A stretch of 64,000 bases of DNA from Saccharopolyspora gregorii (GCF_024734405.1 NZ_CP059556.1:3720001-3784000); one strand, 5' to 3'; shown: positions 44,257-55,176, counted from the stretch's first letter. Notes: generated by a model from the letters alone, not told the origin. Numbers and translations are program-made.

Positions 44257-45111
44257 GTGCCCGATGAATCCGCTGTGGACACCGTGTTCGTGCTCGTGCA
44301 CGGAGCCTGGCACTCCTCCGCGCAGTGGGCGGCGACGCAGCGGGCGCTGGCGGCGCGCGGCGCGGCGAGCACCGCGGTCGACCTGCCCGGCCACGGCTTC
44401 GACGCGCCGCTGCCGACCGGTTACCTGCTGCCGGGCCAGCCGGGACTGGCCGAGGAGGAGTCCGCGCTGGCCGGGCTGACCATGGACGACTGCGCCGCGT
44501 CGCTGGTGACGGCGCTGCGCGAGGTCCGCCGCTGGCCCCGGGTGGTCCTCGTCGCGCACAGCGCCGGTGGTGGACCGGCCTCGCTGGCCGCCGAGCTGGC
44601 GCCCGACCTGGTGGACCGGTTGGTGTACCTGTCGGCGTTCGTGCCCGCGGGACGGCCGCGGTTCGCCGACTACGTCGCCGCCCCGGAGAACGCGGACGCG
44701 CTCGGCGCCGGGCTGCACGTGGGCGACCCGGCGCGGCTGGGCGCGGCGCGGATCAACCCGGCCTCGCCGGACCCGGAGTACGTGGAGCTGCTGCGGCGGA
44801 CGCACTACGGCGACGTCCCGGCGGCGGAGTTCGACCGGTGGCGGCTGGCGCTGAGCCCGGACCTGCCGACCGCGATCCCGCGCACCCCCGTCGCGCTGAC
44901 CGAGCAGCGCTGGGGCGGCATCCCGCGTTCGTTCGTCCGCCTGGGCGCCGACCGCGCGCTCACCCCCGCCGTGCAGGACCTGATGGTCGCCGAGGCGGAC
45001 GCGGCGATGCCGCGGAACCCGTTCACCGTGCACCAACTGCCCGGGTCGCACACGCCGTTCGCCACCCGGCCGCGGGAGCTCGCCGCGACCCTGCTGTCCG
45101 CACTGGACTGA
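44257..45111 (+). CDS. Alpha/beta hydrolase
   Basis: A 284-residue protein. FVLVHGAWHSSAQWAATQRAL carries the oxyanion HG motif. VVLVAHSAGGGPASLAAELAPDLVDRLVYLSAFVP holds the nucleophile elbow with Ser in AHSAG. LPGSHTPFATRPRELAATLLSAL supplies the catalytic His. This arrangement matches small esterase/HNL-like alpha/beta hydrolases. The GTG at 44257 follows CGGAGG. It is divergent from LysR and probably regulated by it. The stop codon abuts, without a gap, the stop of the minus-strand SDR gene. The substrate is unknown. Confidence 0.88.
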   Translation: MPDESAVDTVFVLVHGAWHSSAQWAATQRALAARGAASTAVDLPGHGFDAPLPTGYLLPGQPGLAEEESALAGLTMDDCAASLVTALREVRRWPRVVLVAHSAGGGPASLAAELAPDLVDRLVYLSAFVPAGRPRFADYVAAPENADALGAGLHVGDPARLGAARINPASPDPEYVELLRRTHYGDVPAAEFDRWRLALSPDLPTAIPRTPVALTEQRWGGIPRSFVRLGADRALTPAVQDLMVAEADAAMPRNPFTVHQLPGSHTPFATRPRELAATLLSALD

Positions 45112-45912
45112 TCAGGCCTCCAGGGCCGCGATCCTGGTGTCGAGGTAGGCGTCCCAGTCGGCGGCGCGGCTGCGCAGGTGCGGTTCGATCCGGTCGTCGG
45201 TGTGCACCATGAACCGGTTCGCCAGCACCGCGTCGGCCAGCAGCTCGCCGACGGAGCCGGGTTGCCGCGCCTCGAACTCGGCACCGGGGCCGCGGGTCGC
45301 GGTCGGCGGCCCGAACGAGCGGATCGACCCGGCGATGCCGGTCACCACCGGCCCCGGGCACAGCACGGTCACCCCGATGCCCTGCGGCCGCAGGTACAGC
45401 GCGAGCCCTTCGGAGAGCTGGACCAGGGCGGCCTTCGACGCGGCGTAGGGCAACCGGTCGTAGGCGTAGCTGAACAACCCGGCGAACGAGGCGGTGTTGA
45501 CCAGGTGCCCCGATCCGCGCTCCAGCAGCAGCGGCAGGAAGACCGCGTTGCTGCGCACCACGGACAGCAGGTTGACGTCGAACACCCGCTGCCACTCCGC
45601 GACGGGGATGTGCTCGGGCAGCCCGCGGGTGAGGACCCCGGCGTTGTTCATCACCAGGTGGACGTCGCCGAACTCGGCGAGGGCGGCGTCGCGCACCCGC
45701 TCGAACTCGCCGTCCCGAGCCACGTCGCAGGTGACGGCGACGGCCGATCCGCCGTCGGCGCGGATCTCCGCGGCGGCGCGTTCGGCACCGGTTCCGTCGA
45801 CGTCGGCGAGGACGATCCGCGCCCCGCGGCGGGCGAAGGACCCGGCCGCGGCACGTCCGATCCCGCTCGCCGCACCGGTGATCACCGCGACCGCATCGCA
45901 CATCGTGTCCAC
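45112..45912 (-). CDS. Short-chain dehydrogenase/reductase
   Basis: A 266-residue classical SDR. VAVITGAASGIGRAAAGSFARRGARIVLADVD is the TGxxxGIG cofactor motif, with Asp after the second strand favouring NAD. NNAGVL, Ser in NTASFAGLF, and YAASK with the catalytic Tyr and Lys are all present. The GTG at 45912 follows GGGAGGGAAG. The C-terminal segment (FMVHTDDRIEPHLRSRAADWDAYLDTRIAAL) is typical of actinomycete SDRs acting on small alcohols or ketones. It converges with the hydrolase gene and is divergent from furA. Confidence 0.92.
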   Translation of the reverse strand: MDTMCDAVAVITGAASGIGRAAAGSFARRGARIVLADVDGTGAERAAAEIRADGGSAVAVTCDVARDGEFERVRDAALAEFGDVHLVMNNAGVLTRGLPEHIPVAEWQRVFDVNLLSVVRSNAVFLPLLLERGSGHLVNTASFAGLFSYAYDRLPYAASKAALVQLSEGLALYLRPQGIGVTVLCPGPVVTGIAGSIRSFGPPTATRGPGAEFEARQPGSVGELLADAVLANRFMVHTDDRIEPHLRSRAADWDAYLDTRIAALEA

Positions 45913-46067
45913 TGTGGTCTTCCCTCCCGCCGGTCCCGCCGAGCACGGGACGTCCTGCGGTTCTACCCCGGATCGGCCCCACCGGGCGTCGCCCGGATGG
46001 ACGCCGGCGAGGTCCGGACCACCGGATTCCTGTGACGCAGCGCACGTTCTCAGTGCGAAGCAGAATC

Positions 46068-46103
46068 TTGATCGGTTCCAGAAAGTTCTCCAGAATGCTG
46101 CAC
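46068..46103 (+). promoter_or_regulatory. furA promoter and Fur-binding region; leaderless start
   Basis: TTGATC at 46068-46073 and CAGAAT at 46091-46096 are 17 bases apart. Transcription would begin at or next to the furA GTG (46104). The stretch CTTGATCGGTTCCAGAAAG between them strongly resembles the furA autoregulatory region known from mycobacteria. Confidence 0.7.
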
Positions 46104-46550
46104 GTGCCGAGCAACACCGCGGATCACCGGCGAATGCTGCGCGAGGCCGAGCTGCGCGTGACGCGCCCCCGCCTGGCGGTGCTGGCCGCGGTGCACGACC
46201 GCCCGCACGCGGGCACCGACACCATCATCGACGCCGTGCGCGGCGAACTCCCCAAGGTCTCGCACCAGGCCGTCTACGACGTGCTGCGCGCGCTGACCGC
46301 CGCGGGCCTCGTGCGCCGCATCCAGCCGATGGGCTCCGTCGCCCGCTACGAGGCCAGGGTCGGCGACAACCACCACCACGTGGTGTGCCGGTCCTGCGGG
46401 GTCATCGCCGACGTGGACTGCGCCGCGGGCACCGCGCCCTGCCTGGCCGCCTCCCACTCCCACGGTTTCGAGATCGACGAAGCCGAGGTCATCTACTGGG
46501 GCCTGTGCCCCGAATGCGGCTCCACTTCGGATCCCGACCGACACCACTGA
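46104..46550 (+). CDS. furA: Fur-family regulator FurA, redox/metal repressor of katG
   Basis: A 148-residue Fur protein. HRRMLREAELRVTRPRLAVLAAV and LPKVSHQAVYDVLRALTAAGLVRRI form the winged helix. HHHVVCRSCG (His90-92, Cys95, Cys98) and GLCPECG (Cys135, Cys138) supply the metal sites, including the structural zinc. The GTG at 46104 is preferred over upstream starts because the promoter hexamers place transcription right there. It is followed by katG after 18 bases, so it autoregulates and represses both genes. This is the conserved actinomycete furA-katG operon. Confidence 0.94.
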   Translation: MPSNTADHRRMLREAELRVTRPRLAVLAAVHDRPHAGTDTIIDAVRGELPKVSHQAVYDVLRALTAAGLVRRIQPMGSVARYEARVGDNHHHVVCRSCGVIADVDCAAGTAPCLAASHSHGFEIDEAEVIYWGLCPECGSTSDPDRHH

Positions 46551-48773
<2,223 letters not shown>

Positions 48774-48797
48774 TCCCACGACCGTTCCACGACCGGC

Positions 48798-48832
48798 GAG
48801 CCCCCCGTCCGCGCACCTGCGGGCGGGGGCTC
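48798..48832 (+). terminator. Terminator hairpin after katG
   Basis: GAGCCCCC at 48798-48805 pairs with GGGGGCTC at 48825-48832. The stem continues inward with GTCCGC/GCGGGC after one bulged C. It lies 24 bases past the katG stop. Confidence 0.8.
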
Positions 48833-48966
48833 GTCCGCGTTGGCCCGTCCGCCGCACCGTCGGGCGCCCCGGCTCGGCCAGGTGGCCGTGTTCCCGGCGA
48901 ACCCCGCCCACCCCCTCGACCCGGCTGTTAGAAAGGATCTCGACGGCGAACCCGGGGGGACGCACC

Positions 48967-49464
48967 GTGGACATCGACCGGACGCGACGAGAGCTCACGC
49001 TCTTCGCCGACTACCACAGCTTCGAGATCCGCGACGCGCACGCGGACTACGACCTGGCCGCCATCGACGACACCACCGCGGACCTGCGCCGCGACCTGAT
49101 CTCCAGCCGCGACGGCGTGGTCACCATCGGCACCGCGCGGCGCCGCGACGTCCGCGTCGTCATCGAGATCGGCGCCGAGGCACCCGTCTGCGAACTCGCC
49201 TCCTGGGACCACGTCACCGAGGCCTCCGTGGAGATCGCCAGCGGGCAGATCCTGGTGCTCGGCGGCTCCGACAGCAGGCACAGCGCGCACCACTTCCCCG
49301 TGCCGGTGGGCGTCTACCGGGTCCGGACGCGCTGCGCCGGGTTCGGCACCATCAGCGCCGACGGCACCGACGGGGCCGAGGTCTACCGGGTGCAGATCTG
49401 GCCGGGCACCGCGCGGCGCACCACCGTCCTCAAGCGCTTCACCGGCGAGCTCCCCCGCCGCTGA
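48967..49464 (+). CDS. Conserved-looking hypothetical protein
   Basis: A 165-residue protein I do not recognise. It begins MDIDRTRRELTLFADYHSFEIRD and is predicted to be largely beta-strand, with alternating hydrophobic residues (VVTIGTARRRDVRVVIEIG, ASVEIASGQILVLGG). There is one Cys in ELASWD-flanking sequence and one in TRCAGFG. No signal peptide or membrane segment is present. Coding bias matches the neighbours. GGGGGGA precedes the GTG. It stands alone between the katG terminator and the LapA-like gene, so context gives no function. Confidence 0.7.
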   Translation: MDIDRTRRELTLFADYHSFEIRDAHADYDLAAIDDTTADLRRDLISSRDGVVTIGTARRRDVRVVIEIGAEAPVCELASWDHVTEASVEIASGQILVLGGSDSRHSAHHFPVPVGVYRVRTRCAGFGTISADGTDGAEVYRVQIWPGTARRTTVLKRFTGELPRR

Positions 49465-49575
49465 CCGCACGCGCACCGCCGGCACCGGCGGACGGCGGCA
49501 TCCGTTGCGCCGATCACCGCGTTCACCTGATCTTCGCGCGGCGCGCCGTTCGGCCGAGCGGGCGCATATTGCACA

Positions 49576-49992
49576 ATGACCCGCATGGCCAGCGACGAGA
49601 GCACCGCCGACGACCGGCTCACCCCCGCGGACCCCCGCACCGAGCCGAACCCGCAGCACGGCGAGCTCGATCACGCCGGAACCGATCACGCCGAAACCGA
49701 TCACGCCGGACCGGTCCGCGAAGAGCCGACGCACGCGGAGAAGCTCCAGCACACCCGCACCGCCGGGACCTGGGCCGCGGTCGTCGTCGCGACCATCGCG
49801 CTGATCGTGCTGCTGGTGTTCATCCTGCAGAACCTGCAGCCCACCTCGGTCACCTTCCTCGGCCTGCGCGGCGACCTGCCGGTCGGCGTGGCGCTGCTGC
49901 TGGCCGCCGCGATCGGCGGGCTGCTCGTGGCGCTGGTCGGCGCGGCGCGCATCCTGCAGCTGCGCCGCACCGCCAACCGCCGCAACCGCTGA
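49576..49992 (+). CDS. LapA-domain (DUF1049) membrane protein
   Basis: A 138-residue protein. The acidic N-terminal 60 residues include a DHAGTDHAETDHAG repeat. They are followed by TM1 (TWAAVVVATIALIVLLVFILQNLQ), the LapA-like linker NLQPTSVTFLGLRGDLPVGVALL, TM2, and a basic C-terminus (RRTANRRNR). This is the layout of LapA/DUF1049 proteins, inner-membrane proteins tied to envelope biogenesis. CATATT at 49564-49569 ends six bases before the ATG, so the mRNA is probably leaderless. An internal ATG at 49585 is an alternative. Confidence 0.82.
   Translation: MTRMASDESTADDRLTPADPRTEPNPQHGELDHAGTDHAETDHAGPVREEPTHAEKLQHTRTAGTWAAVVVATIALIVLLVFILQNLQPTSVTFLGLRGDLPVGVALLLAAAIGGLLVALVGAARILQLRRTANRRNR
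49669..49713 (+). repeat. Three tandem 15-bp units inside the LapA-like gene
   Basis: GATCACGCCGGAACC at 49669-49683 is repeated with one change at 49684-49698 and two at 49699-49713. It encodes the DHAGT/DHAET/DHAGP repeat, and unit length preserves the frame. Confidence 0.8.
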
Positions 49993-50322
49993 CGCCCCGC
50001 GAGCGCGACACCACCAGTACCGCGACGACCCGGAACCCGCGAGTTCCGCGACCGCCAACGGTCGGCGACGGCTCGCGCGGGTCGAGCTCGCACCCGCCGC
50101 CGTCCGGCGCCCGCCCGGTCCCGCAGCGGCCCCGGCCCGTCCGAACCGGACGAGCCGGACCGTTCGCCGCGCCGGGTCCCGGATCACGTCCCCGGGTGGC
50201 ACGGCGCGGACTTCGCGCTCGTCCGGTCGGCGTACATTTGACGCGGGCGCGGGCCGCGGCGCGCGCCCGCAGCACCGAGTCCGCCCCGGTTCGCCGGCCG
50301 CAGCACCGAGAGAGTTGATCGG
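49993..50322. other. Intergenic region upstream of lnt
   Basis: These 330 bases hold no gene I can support. A TTGACG at 50236 could be a -35 hexamer for lnt, but no convincing -10 follows. Several short GC-rich inverted repeats are present and none stands out. Confidence 0.35.
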
Positions 50323-51891
50323 GTGAGTGCCCCCACGGTGACCACGCAGGACCGCGCCGACGGGCAGCCCCGACCCCGACTCCTCCGCCGGGCCGCGCCG
50401 TGGCTGCGCGCCGCCGCCGCGGTCCTCGCCGGGCTGCTGCTCTACGCCGCTTCCCCGCCGCGCGACCTGTGGTGGCTGGCGCCGCTCGCGGTCGCGCCGC
50501 TGGCCGTGGTGGTGCACGGCCGCCGCACCCGCGCCGGGTTCGGCCACGGCCTGCTGTTCGGGCTGGGCTACATGCTGCCGCTGCTGGGCTGGATCCAGGA
50601 CTTCCTCGGCGTCCAGTTCGGCCCGTGGCCGTGGCTCGGGGTGGCGCTGGTCGAGGCGGTGTTCCTCGGGCTCGCCGGGGCGGGCATGGCGCGGGTGAGC
50701 CGGTTGCCGGGCGCTCCGGTGTGGATGGCGGCGGTGTTCGTGCTCGCGGAGGTGCTGCGCGACTCCCAGCCGTTCGGCGGCTTCCCGTGGGGGCGGCTGG
50801 CGTTCACCCAGCCGTCCGGGGCGCTGCTGCCGCTGGCCTCGGTGGGCGGTGCCGTGCTCGTCACCTTCGCCGTCGCGCTCGTCGGCTGCGGGCTCGGCGT
50901 GCTGGTGCTGCGGCTGCGGGCCCGGGACCGGTGGGTCGTCCCGGCGGCCGCCGCGCTGGTGCCGCTGCTGGCGGGTGCCGCGCTGCAGCCCTCGATCGGC
51001 GTCGAGCCGCAGGCGGGGACCGCGCGGGTCGCGGTCGTGCAGGGGAACGCGCCGGACATCGGCCTGGACCTGCTCTACGAGGACGACGTGCTGCACGACA
51101 ACCACATCCGTGGTGCCCGGCAGCTGGCCGCGGACGTCGACGCAGGCCGGGTGCCGCGCCCCGACCTGGTGGTGCTGCCCGAGCAGGTCGGCAGCTGGGG
51201 ACCGACGCGCTACGACCCGCAGCTCACCGCGGTCACCGAACGACTCGGCGTCCCGGTCGTCGCGGGCGGGTTCGCGGTGGACCGGGACGGCACGTTCCGC
51301 AACCGCATCGTCGCGTGGAACCCCGGTTCCGGCGCCGGGGACGAGTACGCCAAGCAGCACCTCGTCCCGTTCGCCGAGACCATCCCGATGCGCTCGGTCG
51401 CCCGCCTGGTCAGCCCGTTCGTGGACCGCTTCCAGCAGGACATGGTGCCGGGCGACCTGCCCGGCGTGCTGCGGGCCGGCGCGGTCCGGCTCGGCGTCGG
51501 GCTCTGCTACGACGTCGCCTACGACGACGTGTTCGCCGGGGCGGCCCGGGACGGCGCCACGCTGCTCGCCGTGCCCACCAACAACGCCTGGTACGGGCAC
51601 TCCGAGATGAGCTGGCAGCACCTGGCGATGTCCCGGCTGCGGGCGGTGGAGCACGGCCGCGCCGTCGTCGTGTCCGCGACCAGCGGCATCAGCGCCATCA
51701 TCGCCCCGGACGGGACCATCGCGAACCGCTCGGAGCAGTTCACCGCGCAGAACCTGGACGGCGAGGTCCCGCTGCGCACCGAACGGACCCCCGCCACCGC
51801 GCTCGGCGCCGCCCCGACCTGGGTGCTGTCGCTGCTCGGCGCCGGAGCGCTCGTCGCCACCGCGCGGCGGCGCACCCACGACAAGAACTGA
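50323..51891 (+). CDS. lnt: Apolipoprotein N-acyltransferase
   Basis: A 522-residue protein. Six or so N-terminal membrane helices are followed by a nitrilase-fold catalytic domain facing outward. The triad is readable as Glu287 (VVLPEQVG), Lys344 (EYAKQHLVPF) and Cys395 (GVGLCYD). GGFPWGRLAFTQ is the conserved membrane-side motif. The enzyme adds the third acyl chain to the N-terminal Cys of lipoproteins. A last TM segment follows the catalytic domain. It lies 53 bases upstream of the mannosyltransferase gene. In mycobacteria the two activities are fused as Ppm1; here they are separate. Confidence 0.93.
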   Translation: MSAPTVTTQDRADGQPRPRLLRRAAPWLRAAAAVLAGLLLYAASPPRDLWWLAPLAVAPLAVVVHGRRTRAGFGHGLLFGLGYMLPLLGWIQDFLGVQFGPWPWLGVALVEAVFLGLAGAGMARVSRLPGAPVWMAAVFVLAEVLRDSQPFGGFPWGRLAFTQPSGALLPLASVGGAVLVTFAVALVGCGLGVLVLRLRARDRWVVPAAAALVPLLAGAALQPSIGVEPQAGTARVAVVQGNAPDIGLDLLYEDDVLHDNHIRGARQLAADVDAGRVPRPDLVVLPEQVGSWGPTRYDPQLTAVTERLGVPVVAGGFAVDRDGTFRNRIVAWNPGSGAGDEYAKQHLVPFAETIPMRSVARLVSPFVDRFQQDMVPGDLPGVLRAGAVRLGVGLCYDVAYDDVFAGAARDGATLLAVPTNNAWYGHSEMSWQHLAMSRLRAVEHGRAVVVSATSGISAIIAPDGTIANRSEQFTAQNLDGEVPLRTERTPATALGAAPTWVLSLLGAGALVATARRRTHDKN

Positions 51892-51944
51892 TACGCCCTG
51901 CCGCGCGTTCACCTGGGGGACGTGCGGCCCGAAGGAGGAACGTC

Positions 51945-52727
51945 ATGACGGACCGGCACGCCCCCGACGGTGCAGCGGGGCCGTCCGGCTCAGCCCTGGT
52001 GGTCATCCCCACCTACGACGAGCGGGAGAACCTGGGCCCGGTGGTGGCGCGGCTGCACGCCGCGCTGCCCGCCGCCCACGTGCTCGTCGTCGACGACGGC
52101 AGCCCGGACGGCACCGGCGAGCTCGCCGACGAGCTCGCGGCGGCCGACGATCGGGTCCACGTGCTGCACCGCACCGACAAGGCCGGTCTCGGCGCCGCCT
52201 ACGTCGCCGGGTTCGAATGGGCGCTGGCGCACGACTACGCGGCGGTCGTGGAGATGGACGCCGACGGTTCGCACGCGCCGGAGGACCTGGCGCGGCTGCT
52301 GGCGATGCTGGAGGAGACCGGCGCCGACGTGGTGATCGGTTCCCGCTACGTGCCGGGCGGCCGGGTGGTGAACTGGCCGTGGTACCGGCAGGCGCTGTCC
52401 CGCGGCGCGAACCTGTACTCGAAGTACACCCTCGGGGTGCCGGTGAACGACAGCACCGCCGGGTTCCGGGCCTACCGCCGCGAGGTGCTGGCGGAGCTGG
52501 CGCTGCACGACGTCGCCTCGCACGGCTACTGCTTCCAGGTGGACCTGACGCTGCGGTCGGTGGAGGCCGGTTTCACCGTGGTCGAGGTGCCGATCACCTT
52601 CACCGACCGCGAGTTCGGCAAGTCGAAGATGAGCGGCGACATCGTCCGCGAAGCACTGGTCCGGATCACCGGGTGGGGCGTGCGCCGCCGCGTCGCCCAG
52701 CTGCGCGACCTGCTGCCGGGCGGCTGA
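51945..52727 (+). CDS. ppm1: Polyprenol-phosphate mannosyltransferase (GT2)
   Basis: A 260-residue soluble GT2 glycosyltransferase. VVIPTYDERENLGPVVARL, VLVVDDGSPDGTGELADEL, EMDADGSHAPEDLARLL (the DxD metal site) and GSRYVPGGRVVNWPWYRQALSRGANLYSK are the dolichol-phosphate-mannose synthase signatures. It transfers mannose from GDP-mannose to polyprenol phosphate, the donor for lipoglycans and protein O-mannosylation. No C-terminal membrane segment is present. The ATG follows GAAGGAGG. It is an operon partner of lnt and corresponds to the second domain of mycobacterial Ppm1. Confidence 0.94.
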   Translation: MTDRHAPDGAAGPSGSALVVIPTYDERENLGPVVARLHAALPAAHVLVVDDGSPDGTGELADELAAADDRVHVLHRTDKAGLGAAYVAGFEWALAHDYAAVVEMDADGSHAPEDLARLLAMLEETGADVVIGSRYVPGGRVVNWPWYRQALSRGANLYSKYTLGVPVNDSTAGFRAYRREVLAELALHDVASHGYCFQVDLTLRSVEAGFTVVEVPITFTDREFGKSKMSGDIVREALVRITGWGVRRRVAQLRDLLPGG

Positions 52728-52784
52728 CCGACCGGTGGCGTTCCCGCCGAGCCCGCGGACCGGACCGAGGGCCCGGACACGAAG

Positions 52785-52817
52785 ACGCCTGGGCTCCCCC
52801 GCACGGGGCCCAGGCGT
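52785..52817. terminator. Hairpin between ppm1 and rbpA
   Basis: ACGCCTGGGC at 52785-52794 pairs perfectly with GCCCAGGCGT at 52808-52817, with an inner CCCC/GGGG extension. It lies between convergent genes and can serve both. Confidence 0.85.
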
Positions 52818-52864
52818 TCGATGTGCTCAACCCGCGAGGTGCGGGGTGGTGCTGTGTCGCTCGG

Positions 52865-53209
52865 TCAGGCGGAGTGGCTGCGCCGGCCGCGCAGCACTTC
52901 CAGCCGCTCGTTGAGCAGCTCCTCCAGTTCGGGGATGCTGCGGCGTTCGAGCAGCATGTCCCAGTGGGTGCGCGGCGGTTTGGCCTTCTTCTGCTCCGGT
53001 TCCGATCCATCGATGATCTTGGATTCGGAGCCGTGCAGGCGGCACTCCCAGGTCGGCGGGATCTCGGCGTCGTCGGAGAACGGCACCTCGAACTCGTGGT
53101 CCTTGGGGCAGGCGTAGCGCACCGTCCGGCGCGGTGCGAGGTCGTGGTTGCGGTCGGTCTCGTAGCTGACCGCTCCGAGCCGGCTGCCACGCAGAACGCG
53201 ATCGGCCAT
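52865..53209 (-). CDS. rbpA: RNA polymerase-binding protein RbpA
   Basis: A 114-residue protein of actinobacteria that binds the principal sigma factor and stabilises the open complex. MADRVLRGSRLGAVSYETDRNHDLAPRR is the N-terminal tail and basic linker. YACPKDHEFEVPFSDDAEIPPTWECRLHG is the core domain. HWDMLLERRSIPELEELLNERLEVLRGRR is the sigma-interacting helix. AAGGAA precedes the ATG at 53209. A GGGAAC-N19-GTTG promoter lies 59 bases upstream, matching the oxidative-stress sigma-R control known for this gene in streptomycetes. Confidence 0.97.
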   Translation of the reverse strand: MADRVLRGSRLGAVSYETDRNHDLAPRRTVRYACPKDHEFEVPFSDDAEIPPTWECRLHGSESKIIDGSEPEQKKAKPPRTHWDMLLERRSIPELEELLNERLEVLRGRRSHSA

Positions 53210-53267
53210 GACGGTTCCTTTCACTTCGGCCCGGAGCAGCGTCCGGACGGGTTGTGCTCACCGAGTG

Positions 53268-53296
53268 CAACGACGGACCGGCCGTCGCCTGTTCCC
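53268..53296 (-). promoter_or_regulatory. ECF (sigma-R-type) promoter of rbpA
   Basis: Minus strand: GGGAAC at 53296-53291, 19 bases, then GTTG at 53271-53268. The consensus of actinomycete sigma-R is GGAAT-N18/19-GTT. It sits 59 bases upstream of the rbpA start. Confidence 0.6.
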
Positions 53297-53649
53297 GGCG
53301 CGGGACTTTCGGTTGCCGTCGGTGACGTTATTCACTCGTCAACGACATCGTCCCCTCTAGAGATGCAAGCAGGCCGCGTTCGTGACGCGTTCTCGCTCCC
53401 GCAACCTAGAGGTTCCACCGAACAGGTGATAGTGCCAGATGAGTTGTCACTAAGGGCAAGTTAACCTTCGCTCTCTTGTCAGAATTGCAAGCGAGATCAC
53501 CTGCAGGCCACCGGGCCTGCCCGGAACTCGATCACGTTGTGTATCGGTACTCCGCATCCCAGACCTGCGACGCTGCGTACCGGCATATGCCAATGATGCC
53601 GGTGCGCTCACCACATCGCATCACTGGCCCGGGTACACCCCTCTTCGAT
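53297..53649. other. Intergenic region between rbpA and the MFS gene
   Basis: No gene is supported. The middle part, about 53320-53620, is visibly less GC-rich than the surroundings. It may contain further rbpA promoter elements or old foreign sequence. Only short hairpins are visible. Confidence 0.35.
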
Positions 53650-55053
53650 TCAGAGGCGCTCCGGAGGCCGGTTCCCGACCGCCTCGATCGCCCGCCGCAC
53701 CGGCACCATCGAGACCAGCACCAGCCCGACGACGAAGAAGACCACCAGCGAGATGATCGCCAGCCGGAACGACCCCGTGGCCTGCCCGACCCCGGCGAAG
53801 ACCAGCGGACCCAGCCAGGACGTGGACCGCTCCCCCACCTCGTAGAGCGAGAAATACTCGGCCTCCTTGCCCTCCGGCACCATCTGGCTGAACAACGAGC
53901 GGGACAGCGCGTTGGTGCCGCCGAGCACCAGCCCGATGCCGACGGCCAGCCCGTAGAACTGGAACTGCTGACCAGCCTGGACGAAGTAGGCCGCGGCCAG
54001 CACCCCCACCCAGACCACCAGACTGATCATGATCGTCTTCTTCGCGCCGATCCGGCCTGCCAGCAGGCCGTGCAGCACCCCGCCGACGAAGGCGATGAAC
54101 TGCACGATCAGCAACGTGATGATCAGCGACTCCTGGGGCAGCCGCAACTCCATGTCACCGTACTGAGCGGAGACCTGGGTGACGGTCGCGATCCCGTCGG
54201 TGTAGATCATGTACGCGCCGAGGAAGGCCAGCGTCAGCGGGAACCCGCGCGCCTGCTTGACGGTCGAGGCGAGCTGCTTGAAGCCCGCGGTGATCACCGA
54301 GGCGCCCCGCTCCCCGCCCTCCGGCTGGTGGTGGCGCCCCAGGACCGCCAGCGGCAGCAGCGTGAACACCGCCCACCAGATGCCGGAGGAGACGAACACC
54401 AGGCGCACCGCGGCGTCCTCGCCGAGCCCGATCGCGTCGTGCCCGAGGTACAGACCCAGGTGCAGCGCGAGCGCGGTCCCGCCGCCGAGGTAGCCGAACG
54501 CCCAGCCGCGCGAGGACAGCGCGTCCCGCTCGTCGGCGTCGGCGATCTCCGGCAGGAACGAGTAGTAGACGACGACCGACGCCCCGAAGCAGATGTTCGC
54601 AGCGATGAAGAAGACCAGCCCCCACCGCCAGTTCCCGGTGCCGACCAGCCCGAGCAGCGAGGTGGCGAGCGCACCGCCGAAGGCGAACAACGCGAGCATG
54701 CCGCGCTTGTTCTGCGTCCGGTCGGCGATGGCGCCGGTGATCGGCAGCACCAGCACCTGCACCACGGTGGCCGCCGAGAGCAGGTACCCCCACAGCGAGC
54801 CTGCCGGGAACACCAGGCCCAGCACCGAGATGTCGCAGTCGACGAGCGAATTGCCGCCGGGGCAGGCCGCGCTCCCGTTGCGGGCGACGTCCGCGGTGGC
54901 GGCCTCGGTGGCCACGCTCGTCAGGTACAGCGAGAGGAACACCGTCGTCACCGACGTCGGGAACACCGAGTTGGCCCAGTCGTACCAGCACCAGCCTCGC
55001 TGCTCCCGGCGTCGTCCCACCGCGTCCGGCGGAGCTCCGCCCAGCACGCTCAT
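53650..55053 (-). CDS. MFS transporter of the UMF1/Atg22-like group
   Basis: A 467-residue protein with about twelve membrane helices. RGWCWYDWANSVFPTSVTTVFLSLYLTSVA is the N-terminal signature of the UMF1 (Atg22-like) MFS group. DRTQNKRGMLALFAFGGALATSLLG is the MFS loop 2-3 motif. ASVVVYYSFLPEIADADERDALSSRGWAFGYLGGGTALAL is the family hallmark. LGGTNALSRSLFSQMVPEGKEAEYFSLYEVGERSTSWLGP closes the C-terminal half. Relatives export amino acids from compartments or are uncharacterised. The substrate is unknown, and the gene is monocistronic. Confidence 0.9.
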   Translation of the reverse strand: MSVLGGAPPDAVGRRREQRGWCWYDWANSVFPTSVTTVFLSLYLTSVATEAATADVARNGSAACPGGNSLVDCDISVLGLVFPAGSLWGYLLSAATVVQVLVLPITGAIADRTQNKRGMLALFAFGGALATSLLGLVGTGNWRWGLVFFIAANICFGASVVVYYSFLPEIADADERDALSSRGWAFGYLGGGTALALHLGLYLGHDAIGLGEDAAVRLVFVSSGIWWAVFTLLPLAVLGRHHQPEGGERGASVITAGFKQLASTVKQARGFPLTLAFLGAYMIYTDGIATVTQVSAQYGDMELRLPQESLIITLLIVQFIAFVGGVLHGLLAGRIGAKKTIMISLVVWVGVLAAAYFVQAGQQFQFYGLAVGIGLVLGGTNALSRSLFSQMVPEGKEAEYFSLYEVGERSTSWLGPLVFAGVGQATGSFRLAIISLVVFFVVGLVLVSMVPVRRAIEAVGNRPPERL

Positions 55054-55176
55054 ACCTCTCCGTCCTCAAGTGTTCACTCGATAGGGGTAACGGGGACTGT
55101 ATCGGCTCCGGATCAAGGCTCGATCGCGGTGCGATGATCTTGGTGCCGACCGGCTCGCCACCCCTCTTCCCCAGAA

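Noticed and set aside
45182-45192. A second tRNA T-loop-like string near GGTTCGATCC
   Set aside because: It is coding sequence of the short-chain dehydrogenase, with no cloverleaf around it.
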